In this document: positions 6,720 through 8,288 of the stretch, piece after piece | Position numbering within the stretch: the stretch's first letter is position 1 | Layout of the letters: every line of letters starts with the position of its first letter | Assembly (NCBI GenBank): GCA_950075905.1 | Contig: CATMVR010000193.1 | Coordinates: 1 to 8,288 of the forward strand | Direction of reading: 5' to 3' | Source: an uncultured Persicitalea sp. | GTDB lineage: Bacteria; Bacteroidota; Bacteroidia; Cytophagales; Spirosomataceae | Length of the DNA stretch: 8,288 nt | Notes under the pieces: model-generated | Told to the model about the DNA's origin: nothing | The model's input: the letters and a program-made list of their open reading frames with translations, nothing else | Databases searched by the model: none | Translations under genes and position numbers: made by a program

Positions 6720-7541
6720 ATGGATCTGGAAAAAATTAAAGAAACAACTGATTTTATCAAAAACTTACTGGGTGACTTTACGCCCGAAATCGGCATCATT
6801 CTCGGCACCGGGCTAGGCTCGCTTGTCAACGACATTGAGGTAGAGCATACGGTATCCTACGCCGATATTCCCAACTTCCCGGTTTCTACCGTAGAGTTTC
6901 ACTCTGGAAAACTATTTTTCGGCAAACTCTCTGGCAAGAAGGTGATGTGCATGCAGGGGCGTTTTCACTACTACGAAGGCTATACCATGCAACAGGTGGT
7001 GTTTCCGGTGCGGGTCATGAAACTGCTGGGTATCCAAACTCTCCTTGTATCCAACGCCGCCGGGGGCCTGAACCCTGACTACCAGTTAAGCGATTTAATG
7101 GTCATCAACGATCATATCAGCTTTTTAATGCCCGGCAATCCGCTCATCGGCAAAAATCTGGACGAACTCGGCGACCGTTTTCCCGATATGTGCGACCCCT
7201 ACGACATGGATTTGGTGAAAAAGGCTCTGGCCATCGCCGACCAGCAGGGTATAAAAGTACAAGCTGGTGTGTATATAAGCGTGCCGGGCCCCCAACTGGA
7301 AACCCGGGCAGAGTACCGCCTGCTTCGTATGCTTGGTGCTGACGCCGTGGGCATGAGTACGGTACCAGAAATTATAACCGCCCGCCAGATGGGGATGAAG
7401 TGCTTCGGAATATCGGTCATTACCGACATGGGGATACCCGAGGCGCTGGAAAAAGTGGATATAAATAAGATTTTGAAGGCTGCCTACGCCGCCGAACCCA
7501 AAATGACCCAGCTGATCCGTGAATTGATCAGGGACCTATAA
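6720..7541 (+). CDS. Purine nucleoside phosphorylase, trimeric (PNP-I) type
   Basis: The frame is open to a TTG at 6660, but that would overlap the upstream gene. The ATG at 6720 gives 273 residues, the normal family size, starting 10 bases after the flavoprotein stop. The enzyme cleaves purine (deoxy)nucleosides with phosphate to free base and (deoxy)ribose-1-phosphate in purine salvage. Visible landmarks are 'IILGTGLGSL' (26-35, phosphate loop), 'FHSGKL' (60-65), 'GRFHYYEGY' (80-88), 'VSNAAGG' (110-116), Glu194 in 'GPQLET' (base contact), and 'VGMSTVPE' (210-217) with Met212. At the position of human Asn243 it has Asp236 ('VITDMG'). At the position of human His257 the best alignment gives Ile248. 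Both changes point toward methylthioadenosine phosphorylase-like choices and could affect base and 5'-group preference. The family is certain; the preferred nucleoside is not. Confidence 0.95.
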   Translation: MDLEKIKETTDFIKNLLGDFTPEIGIILGTGLGSLVNDIEVEHTVSYADIPNFPVSTVEFHSGKLFFGKLSGKKVMCMQGRFHYYEGYTMQQVVFPVRVMKLLGIQTLLVSNAAGGLNPDYQLSDLMVINDHISFLMPGNPLIGKNLDELGDRFPDMCDPYDMDLVKKALAIADQQGIKVQAGVYISVPGPQLETRAEYRLLRMLGADAVGMSTVPEIITARQMGMKCFGISVITDMGIPEALEKVDINKILKAAYAAEPKMTQLIRELIRDL

Positions 7542-7552
7542 AGGTTAGAACC

Positions 7553-7570
7553 CGCGGGCACCGCGCTTTT
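7553..7570 (+). terminator. Weak hairpin terminator candidate after PNP
   Basis: CGCGG (7553-7557) pairs with CCGCG (7561-7565) around GCA, followed by CTTTT. The stem is only 5 bp and the T run only four, so termination may be partial. It sits 12 bases after the PNP stop, and its presence favours separate transcription of the next gene. Confidence 0.35.
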
Positions 7571-7611
7571 ATACCCTAAACTATGTTGTAGCTACCGCTA
7601 ACCCCCTTACC

Positions 7612-8288
7612 ATGGATCGCCGGACTTTTATCCAAAACTCAACGCTGGCCACTGCGGCCTTTTCGTCACTGCCCATTTTATCGGCTTTGAAAAGAGTAGC
7701 TCCCTACAAAACCGCCCTGGTGGGTACGGGCTGGTGGGGCATGAATATACTTCGATGCGCCGTGCAGGCCGGTGAGTCGAAGGTTGTGGCCTTGTGTGAT
7801 GTAGACCAGAACCAGCTCGCCAAAGCGCAGGCCGAACTGGCCAAACTGACCACTGATCAGCCCAAAACCTACGGCGATTTCCGGGAGATGCTGGCCAAAG
7901 AAAAACCAGAAATTGTAATCGTGGCCACCCCCGACCATTGGCATGCCCTCTGCTGCATAGAGGCGGTAAAATCAGGCGCTCATGTATACGTGGAGAAACC
8001 CATTTGCCATACCATCCGGGAGGGAAGAGCCATGGTCAACGCCGCCCGCAAGTATGGTAAGATGGTGCAGGTGGGCACGCACCGCCGGGTATCGCCCCAC
8101 AATGTCTCGGGTATGGAGTTTCTGAAATCCGGTAAGGCGGGCAAGATTGGCATGGCGCGGGCCTTTGTGAATTATGGAGGCGGCCCCGGTGTGAAAGTAC
8201 CCAACGAAGAGCCCCCCAAGGGACTAGACTGGGACTTCTGGTGCGGACCTGCGCCGCTTGTACCCTACAACCGAACGATCCACCCCAG
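7612..8288 (+). CDS. Gfo/Idh/MocA family oxidoreductase with twin-arginine signal (3' end beyond window)
   Basis: I translated 225 codons from the ATG at 7612; the gene runs off the right edge. Residues 1-25 look like a twin-arginine signal ('DRRTFIQ', then an Ala/Ser/Leu-rich segment), suggesting export of the folded protein with its cofactor. The NAD(P)-binding Rossmann domain begins with 'ALVGTGWWG' (35-43), with 'ALCDVD' (60-65) ending the second strand. 'ATPDHWH' (105-111) and 'VYVEKPICHT' (125-134) follow, with Lys129 the conserved catalytic lysine. The C-terminal substrate-binding domain has started ('GTHRRVSPHN' and 'DWDFWCGPAP'). Exported members of this family in Bacteroidota often act on sugars or polyols, but the substrate here is unknown. 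There is no Shine-Dalgarno sequence and no clear promoter in the 70-base gap. Confidence 0.93.
   Translation, partial: MDRRTFIQNSTLATAAFSSLPILSALKRVAPYKTALVGTGWWGMNILRCAVQAGESKVVALCDVDQNQLAKAQAELAKLTTDQPKTYGDFREMLAKEKPEIVIVATPDHWHALCCIEAVKSGAHVYVEKPICHTIREGRAMVNAARKYGKMVQVGTHRRVSPHNVSGMEFLKSGKAGKIGMARAFVNYGGGPGVKVPNEEPPKGLDWDFWCGPAPLVPYNRTIHP

Noticed and set aside
1..8288. CRISPR array, insertion sequence, attachment site or defence cluster
   Set aside because: I saw no spaced direct repeats, transposase-like frames, terminal repeats or defence-type proteins; the lone nuclease is an exported scavenging-type enzyme without partner genes.

Overview
The window looks like an ordinary chromosomal stretch of a Bacteroidota bacterium, most likely Cytophagales (Spirosomaceae/Cytophagaceae type). 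This is inferred from three things. Most start codons lack a Shine-Dalgarno sequence. Several gene upstream regions carry the Bacteroidota -7 box TAnnTTTG. The gene content also fits: a Bacteroidota-type exported protein often named 'asparagine synthetase B', a MacB-like permease, and a twin-arginine Gfo/Idh/MocA oxidoreductase. I see no phage, transposon, CRISPR or integrative element, and no gene-free stretch longer than about 130 bases.

Left part (1-1551): an HxlR-family redox or ligand-responsive regulator runs off the left edge on the minus strand. It is divergent from a complete aldo/keto reductase (387-1406, plus). The 130-base gap between them holds a perfect 8-bp inverted repeat directly before the reductase start, a candidate operator. 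A hairpin terminator follows the reductase. Behind it, on the minus strand, lies a complete tRNA-Leu(CAA) with its own recognisable promoter.

Middle part (1627-5325): an orphan MacB/FtsX-type ABC permease (minus) is divergent from a conserved exported protein of unknown function (start at 2958). That protein carries a dubious family name in public annotation. A strong GC-rich terminator separates it from a convergent membrane-anchored DNA/RNA non-specific endonuclease (minus). The nuclease frame is interrupted by one in-frame amber codon at the place where the family has a conserved tyrosine. It is therefore a very recent pseudogene, a sequencing error, or a readthrough case.

Right part (5456-8288): a BaiN/YhiN-type flavoprotein and a trimeric-type purine nucleoside phosphorylase lie 10 bases apart on the plus strand and probably form an operon. 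The phosphorylase has Asp where mammalian PNP has the base-recognising Asn. A Gfo/Idh/MocA oxidoreductase with a twin-arginine signal then starts and runs off the right edge.

I found no multi-gene novel system. The best leads are the amber-interrupted nuclease, the misnamed conserved exported protein, the HxlR/reductase operator, and the PNP active-site change.
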